Shown: positions 1 through 13,360 of the stretch, one piece after another
How positions within the stretch are numbered: the first letter of the stretch is position 1
Layout of the letters: each line of letters opens with the position of its first letter
Assembly: GCF_009765445.1 (NCBI RefSeq)
Contig: NZ_WHOY01000031.1
Coordinates: forward strand, 2,996,415-3,060,414
DNA from: Pantoea sp. BAV 3049
GTDB lineage: Bacteria; Pseudomonadota; Gammaproteobacteria; Enterobacterales; Enterobacteriaceae
Length of the DNA: 64,000 bases
Direction of reading: 5' to 3'
The notes under the pieces: generated by a model
The model's input: only the letters and a program-made list of their open reading frames with translations
What the model was told of the DNA's origin: nothing
Database searches by the model: none
Translations under genes and position numbers: made by a program

Positions 1-711
1 GTTTTTCTTCCCGGTGTCGCGGGCGATTTCGGCAAACTGTCCGGACTGGTGATCTTCCAGACCGAAAGCCTTGATCATCCGGATACTGGTCAGGCTTTCC
101 TGAGTCTGATCGTTCAGCGAGGAGAACGCCGCCTGCGCCAGCTTGAAGCGCTGATGCAGCTGATCGCCATAGCGCTTGATCACCAGCGCCATGATCGGCA
201 TCGGCAACAGCGCCAGCAGGGTCAGCTGCCAGCTGATTTGCGTGCTCATCACGATCAGCACTGCCAGCCCCATCACCAGCGAATCGACCAGCGTCAGCAC
301 CCCTTCGCCAGCGGCGAACACTACGCGATCCACATCGTTGGTCGCGCGGGCGATAAGATCCCCGGTACGATGGCGCAGGTAGAATTCAGGATGCTGACGG
401 CTAAGCTGCCGGTAAAAGTCCTGGCGGAGTTCAACCGCCAGCTGATAAGAAGCACCGAACAATAGCACACGCCAGACGTAGCGCAGCAGATAGACCACCA
501 CGGCAGTGATCAGCATTACGCCGATCCACATCATCAGCCGCGATCCGCTCATCTGTTGGTGAGTCACGCTATCCACAATAATGCCAACAATTTTCGGTGG
601 CAGCAGTTGTAGCAACGCGATAATAATCAGCAGGAACACGGCCCCCAGATAGCGCCGCCATTCGCGAATAAAGTACCAGCTTAATTGGCTAAACAGTCGC
701 ACAGTAAACAT
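1..711 (-). CDS. mdlA: MdlA, multidrug ABC half-transporter (N-terminal part, cut by window edge)
   Basis: The 237 visible codons encode the membrane domain of an ABC exporter half-transporter; the family is about 590 residues, so the ATPase domain lies left of the window. The sequence opens [14 protein letters not shown] and shows several hydrophobic spans. The stretch [19 protein letters not shown] and the coupling region [20 protein letters not shown] are typical of type I exporters and nearly identical to E. coli MdlA. It would pair with MdlB, expected just outside. The ATG at 709-711 is used; E. coli MdlA starts about four codons later, so an internal start is possible. The gene lies downstream of decR in the same direction, as in E. 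coli. Confidence 0.95.
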   Translation of the reverse strand, partial: MFTVRLFSQLSWYFIREWRRYLGAVFLLIIIALLQLLPPKIVGIIVDSVTHQQMSGSRLMMWIGVMLITAVVVYLLRYVWRVLLFGASYQLAVELRQDFYRQLSRQHPEFYLRHRTGDLIARATNDVDRVVFAAGEGVLTLVDSLVMGLAVLIVMSTQISWQLTLLALLPMPIMALVIKRYGDQLHQRFKLAQAAFSSLNDQTQESLTSIRMIKAFGLEDHQSGQFAEIARDTGKKN

Positions 712-749
712 CCCGGTTAAGTTTGAGCGAGGTGATCATCAGGCGGCCA

Positions 750-1208
750 TCAGTTCAGCGGCAACGCCGTGGTGTATTTTATCTCTTCCATCGCAAAGCT
801 CGAAGTGACGTCCAGCAAACCTGGAACCCCGTTCACTAAACGCTTATAAAAGGCATCGTAAGTCTTCATATCGGCTACCTGAATACGCAGCAGGTAGTCG
901 TATTCCCCGGCCATGCGGTAGCAACCCATCACTTCCGGCATCCCCTGCACCACTTCAACGAACTGCTGATACCAGCTGCTGCTGTGCTGCTGAGTTTTGA
1001 TCAGCATAAAGGCAGTGAGTGACAGTGAGAGTTTCTCCGGATCTAACAGCGCCACCCGGCCGCGAATATAGCCCTCATCTTCCAGCCTTTTCAAGCGTTT
1101 CCAGCACGGCGTTGTGGTCAGATGGACCGCATCAGCCAGCGCCTGCAGCGACAGCGTACAGTCCTGCTGCAGGAGCGCCAGTAGTTTCAGGTCGGTTTTA
1201 TCTGTCAT
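750..1208 (-). CDS. decR: DecR/CcdR, Lrp/AsnC-family cysteine-responsive regulator
   Basis: This 152-residue protein has an AsnC-type helix-turn-helix at about residues 5-60 ([32 protein letters not shown]) and a C-terminal RAM ligand-sensing domain at about 65-145. It matches E. coli DecR (YbaO), which activates cysteine detoxification genes when cysteine is present; the Pantoea counterpart is CcdR. It is divergent from a cysteine desulfhydrase-like gene 114 bp away, which fits direct control of that gene. mdlA follows downstream. Function is inferred from the family and the neighbour. Confidence 0.93.
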   Translation of the reverse strand: MTDKTDLKLLALLQQDCTLSLQALADAVHLTTTPCWKRLKRLEDEGYIRGRVALLDPEKLSLSLTAFMLIKTQQHSSSWYQQFVEVVQGMPEVMGCYRMAGEYDYLLRIQVADMKTYDAFYKRLVNGVPGLLDVTSSFAMEEIKYTTALPLN

Positions 1209-1231
1209 TTGCCACTCCGGGAGAATAACTT

Positions 1232-1262
1232 TCTCTTAAAGACCGATTATAAAGCAAAGAGA
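1232..1262. promoter_or_regulatory. Candidate DecR operator between decR and ccdA
   Basis: The 114 bp divergent gap contains the inverted hexamers TCTCTT (1232-1237) and AAGAGA (1257-1262), 19 bp apart, around an AT-rich centre. Lrp-type regulators often bind such spaced arms in divergent promoters. The assignment is a guess from position and symmetry. Confidence 0.3.
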
Positions 1263-1322
1263 GTAAACCTTTTTTCCCGTTAATGCCGTACGCTTTAGCA
1301 AAATTTCACCAGGGCAGAACAG

Positions 1323-2360
1323 ATGAACGACTCATGGGTTTCCCGTGCAATACAAGAGATTAACGCCGATGTGCAGCGCTCGGCAGATACCCACCTGATG
1401 CGGGTGCCGCTGCCTGCTTATCCTGGCATCTGGCTCTACCTGAAAGATGAAAGCACCCATCCGAGCGGCAGCCTCAAGCACCGGCTGGCGCGATCGCTGT
1501 TTCTCTATGGCTTGTGCAACGGCTGGATTAAAGAGGGCACGCCGATTATCGAAGCCTCTTCGGGCAGTACCGCCGTTTCCGAAGCCTATTTTGCCCGTTT
1601 GCTCGGCCTGCCGTTTATTGCAGTGATGCCTGCAACCACCGCAAAGCGCAAAATCGAACAGATCGCTTTCTACGGCGGCCGCTGCCACTTTGTCTCCGAT
1701 CCCTGCCAGATGTATGCAGAATCAGAGCGGCTGGCTCGCGAGCTGAACGGCCATTTCATGGATCAATTCACCTATGCGGAACGCGCAACCGACTGGCGCG
1801 GCAATAACAATATCGCCGACAGTATTTTTCAGCAGATGAAGAGCGAGCCGTTCCCCATTCCGGACACCATTGTAATGAGCGCCGGTACGGGCGGCACCTC
1901 GGCCACTCTTGGCCGCTATCTGCGCTATCAGGGCCATCCGACTAAGCTGATGGTGGTGGATCCGGAAAATTCAGTCTTCTTCGAATACTGGCACCTGCGT
2001 GACAAGTCGCTGAGCAATGCCTGCGGCAGCAAAATTGAAGGGATCGGTCGTCCGCGCGTCGAGCCCTCTTTTATTGCTGAAGTGGTCGATCAGATGCTCA
2101 AAGTGCCCGACGCCGCCAGTATCGCCACCATGCTGTGGCTGGAGAAACAGCTGGGGCGCAAAGCAGGGCCGTCCACCGGTACCAATGTCTGGGGTGCCCT
2201 GACGGTAGCGAAATGGATGAAGGAAGAGAATCGCAATGGTTCGATTGTTACGTTGATGTGCGACAGCGGCGAGCGTTATCTGGAGACTTACTACAATCCG
2301 GAATGGGTGACGCAGAACATTGGTGATATCAGCGCATGGCAGCAACAGCTTCTGAATTAA
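1323..2360 (+). CDS. ccdA: PLP-dependent cysteine desulfhydrase-like protein (CcdA/CdsH family)
   Basis: This 345-residue protein has the fold type II PLP signature: the PLP-lysine motif SGSLKHR (Lys52), the substrate loop [10 protein letters not shown] (about 80-89) and the phosphate-binding loop GTGGT (188-192). It belongs to the cysteine synthase / cystathionine beta-synthase family. In Pantoea ananatis a gene in this position, divergent from the decR orthologue, encodes an inducible cysteine desulfhydrase that degrades toxic cysteine to pyruvate, ammonia and sulfide. The start ATG has AGGGCAG about 9 nt upstream. E. coli lacks this gene here. The family is certain; the desulfhydrase reaction is inferred from genomic context. 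Confidence 0.85.
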   Translation: MNDSWVSRAIQEINADVQRSADTHLMRVPLPAYPGIWLYLKDESTHPSGSLKHRLARSLFLYGLCNGWIKEGTPIIEASSGSTAVSEAYFARLLGLPFIAVMPATTAKRKIEQIAFYGGRCHFVSDPCQMYAESERLARELNGHFMDQFTYAERATDWRGNNNIADSIFQQMKSEPFPIPDTIVMSAGTGGTSATLGRYLRYQGHPTKLMVVDPENSVFFEYWHLRDKSLSNACGSKIEGIGRPRVEPSFIAEVVDQMLKVPDAASIATMLWLEKQLGRKAGPSTGTNVWGALTVAKWMKEENRNGSIVTLMCDSGERYLETYYNPEWVTQNIGDISAWQQQLLN

Positions 2361-2439
2361 GCCTGTATACATGGCTGGTCTGTGGGTCGGGTGGCTGATA
2401 AAAAGCCGGACATCCTCTCCGGCACACTGGAAGCGGGCC

Positions 2440-3261
2440 TCAGTATTCGGGGGAATAGGCGAGGTTGGGGTTGGTAAGCCAGTGGTTAAGATAATGAGAC
2501 ACGCCCTGTGTCTCGCAATGTCCGATAACGGGTAAATGGGGCAGCAGCGCTTTCAGCTGGCTCATCGCATTGCCCATGATAAAGCCGCGTCCGACGCTTT
2601 CCAGCATTTCACGGTCGTTCATGGCGTCGCCAAAGGCCATGCATTCAGCCAGGCTCAGGTCCAGCGAGGCAGTCAGCGCAGCCAGCGCGCTGCCTTTATT
2701 ACAGCCCACCGGCATCACTTCCAGACAGTGCCGCGCAGAGAAACAGAAATGGGCACGATCGCCCAGTGCATCACGCAACTGACCCTGTAGCTGGCAAAGC
2801 TCTTCATGATCGGCAATAAAACAAATTTTCGTCACCTGGTGTGCCGGAAGGCGTTTCAGGTCGGTGAGCTGATAGCGGAAACCACTCATCTGATGGGCAT
2901 GGAGAACTTCCGGGACATCGTCCTGTGTCAGCCAGCCATCGTCGTTGAACACGTGCAGACTGGCAGTGGTATCCCAGCGGGTGTGGATCACCTGTTCGGC
3001 CACCTCCGGTGACAGGTCAGTGCCTGCCAGCAAATTGCCCTGCTGGTCATGAACGCGGGTGCCGTTACCGCTGATCAGATAAGCACTGAGCTGCAAACCG
3101 GCAATCAGCGGCTGCATCTCCTGCCAGTGACGACCGGTGGCAAAAGCCAGGATCACGCCGCGTTCCGCCAGCGCATGGAGCGCCCTGATGGTGGTCGTTC
3201 CTAACTGATGGTCAGGCATCAGTAAAGTGCCATCCATATCAAACGCTGCCAGACGAGCCAT
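2440..3261 (-). CDS. cof: Cof, HMP-PP phosphatase (HAD family)
   Basis: This 273-residue HAD-superfamily (type IIB) phosphatase has motif I FDMDGT near the N-terminus (nucleophile Asp8), a conserved Lys in NKGSALAAL and the metal-binding motif [11 protein letters not shown]. coli Cof hydrolyses 4-amino-2-methyl-5-hydroxymethylpyrimidine pyrophosphate, a thiamin precursor, and other sugar phosphates. I chose the start at [12 protein letters not shown], as in E. coli; two codons upstream is an alternative. It is divergent from ybaE. Confidence 0.95.
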   Translation of the reverse strand: MARLAAFDMDGTLLMPDHQLGTTTIRALHALAERGVILAFATGRHWQEMQPLIAGLQLSAYLISGNGTRVHDQQGNLLAGTDLSPEVAEQVIHTRWDTTASLHVFNDDGWLTQDDVPEVLHAHQMSGFRYQLTDLKRLPAHQVTKICFIADHEELCQLQGQLRDALGDRAHFCFSARHCLEVMPVGCNKGSALAALTASLDLSLAECMAFGDAMNDREMLESVGRGFIMGNAMSQLKALLPHLPVIGHCETQGVSHYLNHWLTNPNLAYSPEY

Positions 3262-3356
3262 TGTCACTCCTGAAGATGATTCACCGATGGCTGAGTATCC
3301 CCTGGTATTTACGGAACTAATAGTGAATACTTTTGAAAAACTGTTCCGGGTTTACT

Positions 3357-5057
3357 ATGCGTCAGCTTAATCGCCTTAACCAGTATCAGCGCCTGTGGCA
3401 AATCAGTCAGGGCAAAATGCAGCTGACCAGCGTGGCAGAGATTGCCCTGCACTGCTTCTGCAGCGAGCGGCATGCCCGTACCCTGCTCAGCCAATGGCAG
3501 CAGCAGGGCTGGCTGAGCTGGCAGTCGCAGTCCGGCCGGGGCAAACGCGGCGAGTTGAGTTTTATCGAATCTCCCGAGCACCTGCGCAGTGTCCTGCTGC
3601 AACAACAGCTCGATCAGGGGTTGCCTCATCAGGCCCTGCAGCTGGTGCAGATCGAACCGGATCAGCTCAGCCAGCTGCTGAAACCCTTTATGGGCGGCCA
3701 GTGGCTGGATGACCGCCCTACGTTACGTATCCCTTACTACCGGCAGCTCGATCCACTCGATCCCTCAGAACTGCCCGGACGGGCGGAGCAGCATCTGGCG
3801 AAACAGCTGTTTTCCGGCCTGACGCGCTTCGAAGATGATCAGGTAGTGGCCGATCTGGCCCACCACTGGCAGTGCAGTGAAGACGGGCTGAGCTGGTTTT
3901 TCTTCCTGCGCCCGCAACTTTACTGGCACAACGGTGAGCGAGTCTCTTCACAACAGCTACTGCAACGCCTGCAACAGATACTGGCTAATCCGGAAGGACA
4001 ACGGCTGCTGAGCAGCGTTAAGTCGCTTTCCCTGCCGCAGGCAATGTGCCTGCGCATCGATCTCCATCAACCGGACAACTGGCTGGCTTACCGCCTGGCT
4101 ACCGTACCCTGCCTGCTGACCCATCCGGAAGATAAACAACTGGGCACAGGTCCGTGGCGTCTGGCCAGCTGGTCTGCCGGGCTGGTCAGAATTGAGAACC
4201 ATGAACGCTATCATGGTGCCCTGCCGCTGATGCAGGCGGTGGAATACTGGATCACCCCGCAGTTGTTCGATAAAGCGCTTGGCTCCAGCTGCCGCCATCC
4301 GGTACAGATTGCTATCGGTGAGGATCATGAACTGTCGCTGCTGCGTCCGGTCAGCCGCCGCATCAGCCTGGGCTTTTGCTATCTGGCCCTGCGCCCCAAC
4401 ACCAACCTCTCGGCCTGGCAGGCACTGTCACTAATGACGTTAATCCGCCGTAAGCAGCTGGTCGATCAGCTACCGCTGGAAGAAGGTCTGATCATGCCCA
4501 GCCAGGAGATGCTGCCCGGCTGGTCCCTGCCTGAAACGCAGCCATACCATGACGAGCCTTTGCCGGAAAAGCTCAGCCTGCACTACCACCTGCCGGTTGA
4601 GCTGCATGTGATGGCAGAAAAACTCAAAGAGGTGCTGGACGGGGAAGGCTGCGAACTGACGCTGCATTTCCACAACGGAAAAGACTGGCGGGGCTACAAC
4701 GGACTGGAAAGCGCCGATATTATTATGGGCGACCGGCTGATTGGTGAAGCGCCAGAGTTTACCCTGGAAAGCTGGCTTCGGCTCGATCCGTTATGGCCGG
4801 CAGTTTTGGGAAAAAAGGATTTTGCCAGACTGCTGAACAGGCTCAGCAAAATTCAGCAGGAGCCTGATGAGGCGCTGCGCCTGCAGGGGTTGCGTGAGAC
4901 GTTTCAACAGCTGATGGCACGGGCGGCAGTGACGCCACTGTTCAACTATCGTTATCAGGTCAGCGCCCCGCCGGGCGTGGAAGGCATCGCGCTGAATGCC
5001 TGGGGCTGGTTTGATTTTTCCCGCGCGTGGATCCCGCCGCCGGTGGCAATCCCGTGA
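3357..5057 (+). CDS. ybaE: YbaE, SgrR-like transcriptional regulator with solute-binding domain
   Basis: The 566-residue protein begins with a winged-helix domain (about 1-110, including CFCSERHARTLLSQWQQQGW) followed by a periplasmic-binding-protein type 5-like domain (about 130-560). This is the SgrR architecture, in which a cytoplasmic binding domain senses a small molecule. The E. coli YbaE ligand is unknown to me. The start MRQLNRLNQYQ matches E. coli; an in-frame codon eight residues upstream is less likely. queC follows in the same direction after 66 bp. Confidence 0.92.
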   Translation: MRQLNRLNQYQRLWQISQGKMQLTSVAEIALHCFCSERHARTLLSQWQQQGWLSWQSQSGRGKRGELSFIESPEHLRSVLLQQQLDQGLPHQALQLVQIEPDQLSQLLKPFMGGQWLDDRPTLRIPYYRQLDPLDPSELPGRAEQHLAKQLFSGLTRFEDDQVVADLAHHWQCSEDGLSWFFFLRPQLYWHNGERVSSQQLLQRLQQILANPEGQRLLSSVKSLSLPQAMCLRIDLHQPDNWLAYRLATVPCLLTHPEDKQLGTGPWRLASWSAGLVRIENHERYHGALPLMQAVEYWITPQLFDKALGSSCRHPVQIAIGEDHELSLLRPVSRRISLGFCYLALRPNTNLSAWQALSLMTLIRRKQLVDQLPLEEGLIMPSQEMLPGWSLPETQPYHDEPLPEKLSLHYHLPVELHVMAEKLKEVLDGEGCELTLHFHNGKDWRGYNGLESADIIMGDRLIGEAPEFTLESWLRLDPLWPAVLGKKDFARLLNRLSKIQQEPDEALRLQGLRETFQQLMARAAVTPLFNYRYQVSAPPGVEGIALNAWGWFDFSRAWIPPPVAIP

Positions 5058-5123
5058 ACAGGTCTGGGCTTCCGCTCCATCAGGCAGTACCATACGGCGC
5101 AACAAATAAATAAGGTGAACAGT

Positions 5124-5819
5124 ATGAAACGTGCAGTAGTGGTTTTCAGCGGTGGTCAGGACTCAACAACCTGTCTGATTCAGGCATTAAAGCAGTATGA
5201 CGAGGTGCACTGCATCACCTTCGACTACGGCCAGCGTCACCGCGCGGAAATCGATATTGCGCAGCAACTCTCCCGCGATCTGGGCGCCCGTGCGCACAAG
5301 GTGCTGGACGTAACCCTGCTCAATGAGCTGGCGGTCAGCAGCCTGACGCGCGACAGCATTCCCGTCCCTGCTTACGATCCGGATGCCAGCGGTCTGCCAA
5401 GTACCTTTGTCCCGGGCCGCAATATCCTCTTTCTGACCCTGGCTTCAATCTATGCATACCAGGTTGAAGCCGAAGCGGTGATCACCGGCGTGTGTGAAAC
5501 TGACTTTTCCGGCTATCCCGATTGCCGCGATGAGTTTGTGAAGGCACTGAATCACGCGGTAGAGCTGGGAATGGCGCGCCCCGTACGCTTCGAAACGCCG
5601 CTGATGTGGCTGAACAAAGCGGAAACCTGGGCGCTGGCCGACTACTGGCAGCAACTGCCGCTGGTGCGAAACGAAACTCTGACCTGCTACAACGGCTTGA
5701 AGGGCGACGGCTGTGGCGAATGTGCTGCCTGCCATTTACGCGCCAACGGGCTAAAGGAGTATCAGATCAGCAGCGCTACCGTGATGCAGGAAATGCAGCG
5801 CAAGACGGGTTTACGCTGA
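5124..5819 (+). CDS. queC: QueC, 7-cyano-7-deazaguanine (preQ0) synthase
   Basis: QueC converts 7-carboxy-7-deazaguanine to preQ0 with ATP and ammonia in the queuosine pathway. The 231-residue sequence has the PP-loop SGGQDS (residues 9-14) for ATP binding and a C-terminal zinc cysteine cluster ([18 protein letters not shown]). Start ATG 5124 has AAGGTG six bases upstream and matches E. coli; a GTG at 5115 opens the same frame but overlaps the ribosome site. The 3' end overlaps the convergent fadM gene by 9 bp. Other queuosine genes in the window are tgt and queA. Confidence 0.97.
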   Translation: MKRAVVVFSGGQDSTTCLIQALKQYDEVHCITFDYGQRHRAEIDIAQQLSRDLGARAHKVLDVTLLNELAVSSLTRDSIPVPAYDPDASGLPSTFVPGRNILFLTLASIYAYQVEAEAVITGVCETDFSGYPDCRDEFVKALNHAVELGMARPVRFETPLMWLNKAETWALADYWQQLPLVRNETLTCYNGLKGDGCGECAACHLRANGLKEYQISSATVMQEMQRKTGLR

Positions 5820-6212
5820 CAGCATCTGCTCCATCCTGCGCTTCAGCTCTCCCTCCATCGGCTGCGCTTTTTGCGTGCGCAGATCGATACAGACAAAGGT
5901 CAGCCGTGCATCCGCTACGGCTTCGCCGCCCGGTGACAGGATGACGGTCTGACCAATCACCCCGCTTTTGCCCCCCAGCTCCAGTAGCTGACTGTTGATT
6001 TCCAGTACGTCACCAAGCACCGCCGGGCGGCGATAATTAATATTGATATTCACCACCACAAAAGCCAGCCGGTTTTCCGTCATCCAGTCAAAAGCCTCCA
6101 GCTTTTCCAGCCAGGCCCAGCGCGCCTCCTCCAGAAATTCCAGGTAGCGGGCATTGTTAACGTGCTGATAGACATCCAGGTGATAGCCGCGAACTTTAAT
6201 CGTGGTCTGCAT
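5811..6212 (-). CDS. fadM: FadM (YbaW), long-chain acyl-CoA thioesterase
   Basis: This 133-residue hot-dog-fold thioesterase carries the 4-hydroxybenzoyl-CoA thioesterase-type motif [20 protein letters not shown] with the catalytic Asp at residue 13. The E. coli enzyme cleaves long-chain acyl-CoAs such as 3,5-tetradecadienoyl-CoA during unsaturated fatty acid breakdown. The start [16 protein letters not shown] matches E. coli; upstream in-frame codons to 6251 lack support. Confidence 0.94.
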   Translation of the reverse strand: MQTTIKVRGYHLDVYQHVNNARYLEFLEEARWAWLEKLEAFDWMTENRLAFVVVNININYRRPAVLGDVLEINSQLLELGGKSGVIGQTVILSPGGEAVADARLTFVCIDLRTQKAQPMEGELKRRMEQMLSA

Positions 6213-6324
6213 AGCGCTTCTGCCCCTTTTAAAAAATAGAGGCCACACCAACTGGTATGACCTCTGACAGATTAGCAGCCCGCCATTAAGCGGGAGACGC
6301 GCTGTCGCAAAGTCGCGAAGGCGA

Positions 6325-8728
<2,404 letters not shown>

Positions 8729-8832
8729 GGTGTGACAACACTCCGCTGTAGTGTGAATGTAAAACCTTGAGCTTTCGTCCCACGTTCCCAGGAACGCTCC
8801 ACGCCGCTGCGTATCAGGCCCGGTGATCGTTG

Positions 8833-8863
8833 AAAAAAAGGCACATCAGTATCCTGATGTGCC
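8833..8863 (-). terminator. Terminator after hupB
   Basis: GGCACATCAG (8840-8849), loop TATC, CTGATGTGCC (8854-8863). Read on the minus strand, the stem is followed by seven T, a textbook Rho-independent terminator. Confidence 0.88.
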
Positions 8864-8927
8864 CCGTATGGTACATGAGAACGCCTGGACAGTCCTCATT
8901 GTGACCAGAGAAATTGCTCAGAACGCC

Positions 8928-9200
8928 TTAATTAACGGCGTCTTTCAGCGCTTTACCGGCACGGAAGCCTGGTACTTTACCCGCTGGGATAGTAATTTCT
9001 TTGCCGGTTTGTGGATTACGACCGGTACGCTCTGAACGCTCACGAACAGAGAAGGTCCCGAAACCAACCAGCGCGACTTCATCGCCTGCTTTCAGGGAAT
9101 CAGAAACAGAACCCATAAAAGCATCTAATACACGTCCGGCTGCCGCTTTAGAAATATCAGCATTTGCAGCGATTTTGTCGATCAACTGTGACTTATTCAC
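8928..9200 (-). CDS. hupB: HupB, nucleoid protein HU subunit beta
   Basis: This complete 90-residue HU protein opens [20 protein letters not shown] and carries the DNA-binding arm motif [14 protein letters not shown] (about 60-73), with the proline that intercalates into DNA. HU-beta dimerises with HU-alpha to bend and compact DNA. It lies between lon and ppiD, as in E. coli, with its own terminator downstream. Confidence 0.98.
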   Translation of the reverse strand: MNKSQLIDKIAANADISKAAAGRVLDAFMGSVSDSLKAGDEVALVGFGTFSVRERSERTGRNPQTGKEITIPAGKVPGFRAGKALKDAVN

Positions 9201-9352
9201 TCAATCATCCCCTATGATTATTCACTTCGCGGTCAGGCTTCCCACCTGCCACGAACGCGCATCAGTTATGTAAGATTTTTGTCTGTTGAGCCGTAACAGG
9301 ATGCCGCATGCTCTGGCCTTCACTGGCTTAACAGCCCTCTAAATTAGCGGCA

Positions 9353-9392
9353 CAAAAAAAAGCTGGCAAGTCCGAATTTGCCTGCCAGCTCT
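9353..9392 (-). terminator. Terminator after lon
   Basis: AGCTGGCA (9361-9368) pairs with TGCCAGCT (9383-9390). On the minus strand the stem runs into eight T, 31 bp past the lon stop. Confidence 0.85.
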
Positions 9393-9420
9393 GGTTTTGT
9401 GGTCTTTTTGTCTTAAATCA

Positions 9421-11775
9421 CTATTTTGCGGTGGCAACCTGCATGCCGTAAGGCGCATTTTGCAGTGCCAGGGTCAGCACTTCCTCAATACGCTTGACCG
9501 GATGGATGTCCAGATCGGCAATAACGTTGTCCGGAATCTCTTCCAGATCGCGCTTATTTTCATCCGGGATCAGCACGGTTTTGATGCCACCACGGTGTGC
9601 AGCCAGCAGTTTTTCTTTCAGGCCGCCGATTGGCAGAACCTGACCGCGCAGCGTGATCTCACCGGTCATCGCAACATCAGCACGCACAGGGTTACCTGTC
9701 AGGCAGGAGACCAGCGCGGTGCACATTGCGATACCGGCACTTGGACCATCCTTCGGCGTTGCCCCTTCAGGTACGTGCACGTGGATGTCGCGTTTTTCAT
9801 AGAAGTCGCTGTTGATACCCAGCTTCTCCGCACGGGCGCGCACCACGGTCAGCGCTGCCTGAATGGACTCCTGCATCACTTCACCCAGTGAACCGGTGTA
9901 GGTCAGCTTGCCTTTGCCCGGCACGCAGGCGGTTTCGATGGTTAACAGGTCGCCGCCGACTTCCGTCCACGCCAGACCCGTTACCTGACCCACGCGGTTT
10001 TCGCTGTCGGCACGACCGTAGTCATAGCGCTGTACGCCCAGATAATCTTTCAGGTTGTCCGCATTGATCTCAATATGCCTGATGGATTTGTCCATCAGCA
10101 GCGTTTTCACTGCCTTACGGCACAGCTTGGACAGTTCGCGCTCAAGGCTACGCACACCAGCCTCGCGGGTGTAGTAGCGGATGATGCCCACAATCGCGCT
10201 GTCATCCACGGTCAGCTCACTTGGCTTCAGGGCATTACGCTCAATCTGCTTGGACAGCAGGTGCTGTTTGGCAATATTGAGTTTCTCGTCCTCGGTGTAA
10301 CCCGACAGGCGGATAACTTCCATACGATCCAGCAGCGGAGCCGGGATGTTCATTGAGTTAGACGTTGCCACGAACATCACATCGGAGAGATCGTAATCCA
10401 CTTCCAGATAGTGATCGTTAAAGGCAATGTTCTGTTCCGGATCGAGCACTTCCAGCAGGGCGGAAGCCGGATCGCCGCGCATGTCAGAAGACATCTTGTC
10501 GATCTCATCCAGCAGGAACAGTGGGTTTTTCACCCCAACTTTCGCCATTTTCTGGATCAGTTTGCCCGGCATGGAGCCGATATAGGTACGGCGGTGACCA
10601 CGGATTTCCGCTTCGTCACGCACGCCACCCAGCGCCATCCGCACATATTTACGGCCTGTAGCTTTGGCAATGGACTGACCCAGAGAGGTTTTACCCACGC
10701 CAGGAGGCCCCACCAGACACAGGATCGGCCCTTTGATTTTGCTGACGCGGCTCTGCACGGCTAAATATTCCAGGATACGGTCTTTCACCCGCTCCAGGCC
10801 GAAATGGTCGGTATCCAGCGTTTCCTGCGCCTTCACCAGATCCTTCTTCACCTTACTGCGCGCATTCCACGGAACCTGCACCATCCAGTCGATATAACCA
10901 CGAACCACGGTAGCTTCAGCGGACATCGGCGACATCATCTTCAGCTTCTGCAGCTCGGCTTCGGTTTTGTCACGCGCCTCTTTCGGCATTTTCGCCGCGT
11001 CGATTTTGCGTTTCAGGGCTTCATTTTCGTCAGGCGCATCATCCATCTCGCCCAGCTCTTTCTGAATCGCCTTCATCTGTTCGTTCAGGTAGTACTCGCG
11101 CTGGCTTTTTTCCATCTGCTTTTTGACGCGGTTACGAATGCGCTTCTCAACCTGCAGCAGGTCAATCTCCGACTCCATCATCGCCATCAGATATTCCAGA
11201 CGCTCGTTCACATCTGACATTTCCAGCACGGACTGTTTATCGGCCAGCTTCAGCGGCATATGGGCGGCCACGGTATCGGCCAGGCGCGCCGCATCCTCGA
11301 TGCTGTTCAGTGAAGTCAGCACCTCAGGAGGGATTTTTTTGTTCAGTTTGATGTAGCCTTCAAACTGATTGATGGCCGTACGCACCAGCACTTCCTGCTC
11401 GCGCTCGTCAATTTCCGGCGAGGCCAGGTATTCGGCCTGGGCAGTAAAGTGGTCGCCATTGTCAGCCAGCGTGGTGATATGCGCACGCTGCAGACCTTCT
11501 ACCAGCACTTTAACCGTGCCGTCAGGCAGCTTCAGCATCTGCAGGATGGAAGCCACGGTCCCTACAGAGAAGAGATCGTTAATGCCAGGTTCATCCGTTG
11601 AAGCCTCTTTCTGAGCGACCAGCATGATCTTTTTGTCATGATCCATGGCCGCTTCAAGGCAGCGAATCGATTTTTCACGGCCAACAAACAACGGAATTAC
11701 CATGTGCGGATAAACCACTACGTCACGCAACGGCAACACAGGGATTTCAATGCGTTCAGAACGCTCAGGATTCAT
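9421..11775 (-). CDS. lon: Lon, ATP-dependent serine protease
   Basis: The 784-residue protein has the N-terminal substrate domain ([20 protein letters not shown]), a AAA+ module with Walker [10 protein letters not shown] and Walker B FLLDEIDK, and a C-terminal protease domain with the Ser-Lys dyad (Ser in [11 protein letters not shown], Lys in [14 protein letters not shown]). Lon removes damaged proteins and regulators such as SulA and RcsA. The start [12 protein letters not shown] matches E. coli; codons upstream to 11829 are in frame but unlikely. A sigma-32 promoter lies about 85 bp upstream. Confidence 0.98.
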   Translation of the reverse strand: MNPERSERIEIPVLPLRDVVVYPHMVIPLFVGREKSIRCLEAAMDHDKKIMLVAQKEASTDEPGINDLFSVGTVASILQMLKLPDGTVKVLVEGLQRAHITTLADNGDHFTAQAEYLASPEIDEREQEVLVRTAINQFEGYIKLNKKIPPEVLTSLNSIEDAARLADTVAAHMPLKLADKQSVLEMSDVNERLEYLMAMMESEIDLLQVEKRIRNRVKKQMEKSQREYYLNEQMKAIQKELGEMDDAPDENEALKRKIDAAKMPKEARDKTEAELQKLKMMSPMSAEATVVRGYIDWMVQVPWNARSKVKKDLVKAQETLDTDHFGLERVKDRILEYLAVQSRVSKIKGPILCLVGPPGVGKTSLGQSIAKATGRKYVRMALGGVRDEAEIRGHRRTYIGSMPGKLIQKMAKVGVKNPLFLLDEIDKMSSDMRGDPASALLEVLDPEQNIAFNDHYLEVDYDLSDVMFVATSNSMNIPAPLLDRMEVIRLSGYTEDEKLNIAKQHLLSKQIERNALKPSELTVDDSAIVGIIRYYTREAGVRSLERELSKLCRKAVKTLLMDKSIRHIEINADNLKDYLGVQRYDYGRADSENRVGQVTGLAWTEVGGDLLTIETACVPGKGKLTYTGSLGEVMQESIQAALTVVRARAEKLGINSDFYEKRDIHVHVPEGATPKDGPSAGIAMCTALVSCLTGNPVRADVAMTGEITLRGQVLPIGGLKEKLLAAHRGGIKTVLIPDENKRDLEEIPDNVIADLDIHPVKRIEEVLTLALQNAPYGMQVATAK

Positions 11776-11860
11776 AGAGCTCTCTCTTAGTTTAATTTCC
11801 GCCAGGGTGATGGGAACCGCAACAGACACTCATAGCAGTTTTACCCACAGGTAGTTGAGT

Positions 11861-11889
11861 ATATGGGGATGAATGTAAGACATTCAACG
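11861..11889 (-). promoter_or_regulatory. Sigma-32 (heat shock) promoter of lon
   Basis: On the minus strand GTTGAAT (11882-11888), a 13 bp spacer and CCCCATAT (11861-11868) match the sigma-32 consensus CTTGAA-N13/14-CCCCATnT. The lon start codon is about 85 nt downstream. Heat-shock control of lon is established in E. coli. Confidence 0.82.
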
Positions 11890-11905
11890 TTCTGTGCGAG
11901 AGAAA

Positions 11906-11937
11906 AACAAAAGGGGGAAAAATTTCCCCCTTTTTAA
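11906..11937 (-). terminator. Terminator after clpX
   Basis: AAAGGGGGAAA (11910-11920) pairs with TTTCCCCCTTT (11923-11933). It lies 28 bp past the clpX stop and separates clpPX from lon. Confidence 0.8.
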
Positions 11938-11964
11938 GATAACTGACTGGAAAGATGTGGTTAT

Positions 11965-13239
11965 TTATTCACCAGAAGCCTGCTGCGCTTCGTGTTTTCC
12001 ATAGATCAGCATCGGTTCGGTCTGGCCGTCGATCACTGAATCGTCAATCACCACTTTTTCCACGTCGTCCATTGAAGGGAGGTCATACATGGTATTCAGC
12101 AGCGCACCTTCCACGATGGAGCGGAGGCCACGTGCACCGGTTTTGCGTGACATCGCCTTTTTGGCAATCGCCGTCAGGGCTTCGTCGCGGAACTCCAGTT
12201 CCACGCCTTCCAGATTGAATAATGCCTGATACTGCTTGGTCAGGGCATTTTTCGGTTCACGCAGGATCTGGATCAGCGCTTCTTCGCTCAGTTCATTCAG
12301 CGTTGCCACGACGGGCAGACGACCGATGAACTCAGGGATCAGACCAAATTTTATCAGATCTTCCGGCTCAACCTGTTCCAGCAGCTGACCTTCCGTCGCT
12401 TTCTGCGATTTGCCTTTCACCGTGGCACCAAAGCCAATACCGGATCCAGTTTCCACGCGCTGCGAGATCACTTTATCCAGGCCAGCAAACGCCCCGCCAC
12501 AGATAAACAGGATTTTGGAGGTATCAACCTGCAGGAATTCCTGCTGCGGATGCTTGCGTCCACCCTGCGGTGGCACGGCAGCCACGGTCCCTTCAATCAG
12601 TTTCAGCAGTGCCTGCTGAACGCCCTCACCCGACACGTCGCGGGTGATGGAAGGGTTATCAGATTTGCGGGAGATTTTATCGATTTCATCGATATAAACG
12701 ATCCCACGCTGCGCTTTCTGTACGTCATAGTCGCACTTCTGCAGCAGCTTCTGAATGATGTTCTCGACGTCTTCACCCACATAACCGGCTTCGGTCAGGG
12801 TGGTGGCATCGGCCATGGTGAACGGAACGTCCAGCAGGCGAGCCAGGGTTTCGGCCAGCAGTGTCTTACCGCTACCGGTCGGGCCGATCAGCAGAATGTT
12901 ACTTTTGCCAAGCTCGATGCCGTTGCTGGTATCGCCGTTACGCAGACGTTTATAGTGGTTGTAGACCGCCACTGCCAACACTTTCTTCGCTCTTTCCTGA
13001 CCGATAACGTAATCGTCGAGGTGATGGCGGATTTCATGCGGCGTCGGCAGCGCACTACGCTCGCGATGCGGCGCGACTTCTTTAATCTCTTCGCGAATGA
13101 TGTCGTTACATAAGTCGACACACTCATCGCAGATATACACTGACGGGCCGGCAATCAGCTTGCGCACTTCATGCTGGCTTTTGCCGCAAAAAGAGCAGTA
13201 CAGCAGCTTTCCTGAACCGTCTTTGCGCTTATCTGTCAT
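11965..13239 (-). CDS. clpX: ClpX, ATP-dependent unfoldase of ClpXP
   Basis: The 424-residue protein starts with a C4 zinc domain ([11 protein letters not shown]...[14 protein letters not shown]), then a AAA+ core with Walker A GPTGSGKT, Walker B VYIDEIDK, and the IGF-type loop GIGFGATV that docks on ClpP. ClpX recognises substrates (SsrA-tagged proteins, regulators), unfolds them and feeds ClpP. It follows clpP by 121 bp in the same direction, as in E. coli. Confidence 0.98.
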   Translation of the reverse strand: MTDKRKDGSGKLLYCSFCGKSQHEVRKLIAGPSVYICDECVDLCNDIIREEIKEVAPHRERSALPTPHEIRHHLDDYVIGQERAKKVLAVAVYNHYKRLRNGDTSNGIELGKSNILLIGPTGSGKTLLAETLARLLDVPFTMADATTLTEAGYVGEDVENIIQKLLQKCDYDVQKAQRGIVYIDEIDKISRKSDNPSITRDVSGEGVQQALLKLIEGTVAAVPPQGGRKHPQQEFLQVDTSKILFICGGAFAGLDKVISQRVETGSGIGFGATVKGKSQKATEGQLLEQVEPEDLIKFGLIPEFIGRLPVVATLNELSEEALIQILREPKNALTKQYQALFNLEGVELEFRDEALTAIAKKAMSRKTGARGLRSIVEGALLNTMYDLPSMDDVEKVVIDDSVIDGQTEPMLIYGKHEAQQASGE

Positions 13240-13360
13240 CAGTTAACCTCTTCTGTTTTTCTTCGTCCGCACTTTATTGCGGCGATGATGCCGCCTGGCG
13301 GCACCCTCATTCGTCGCTTACGCCCCTGCAGTAACTATAGACGACTCAGAGGCGATGGGC

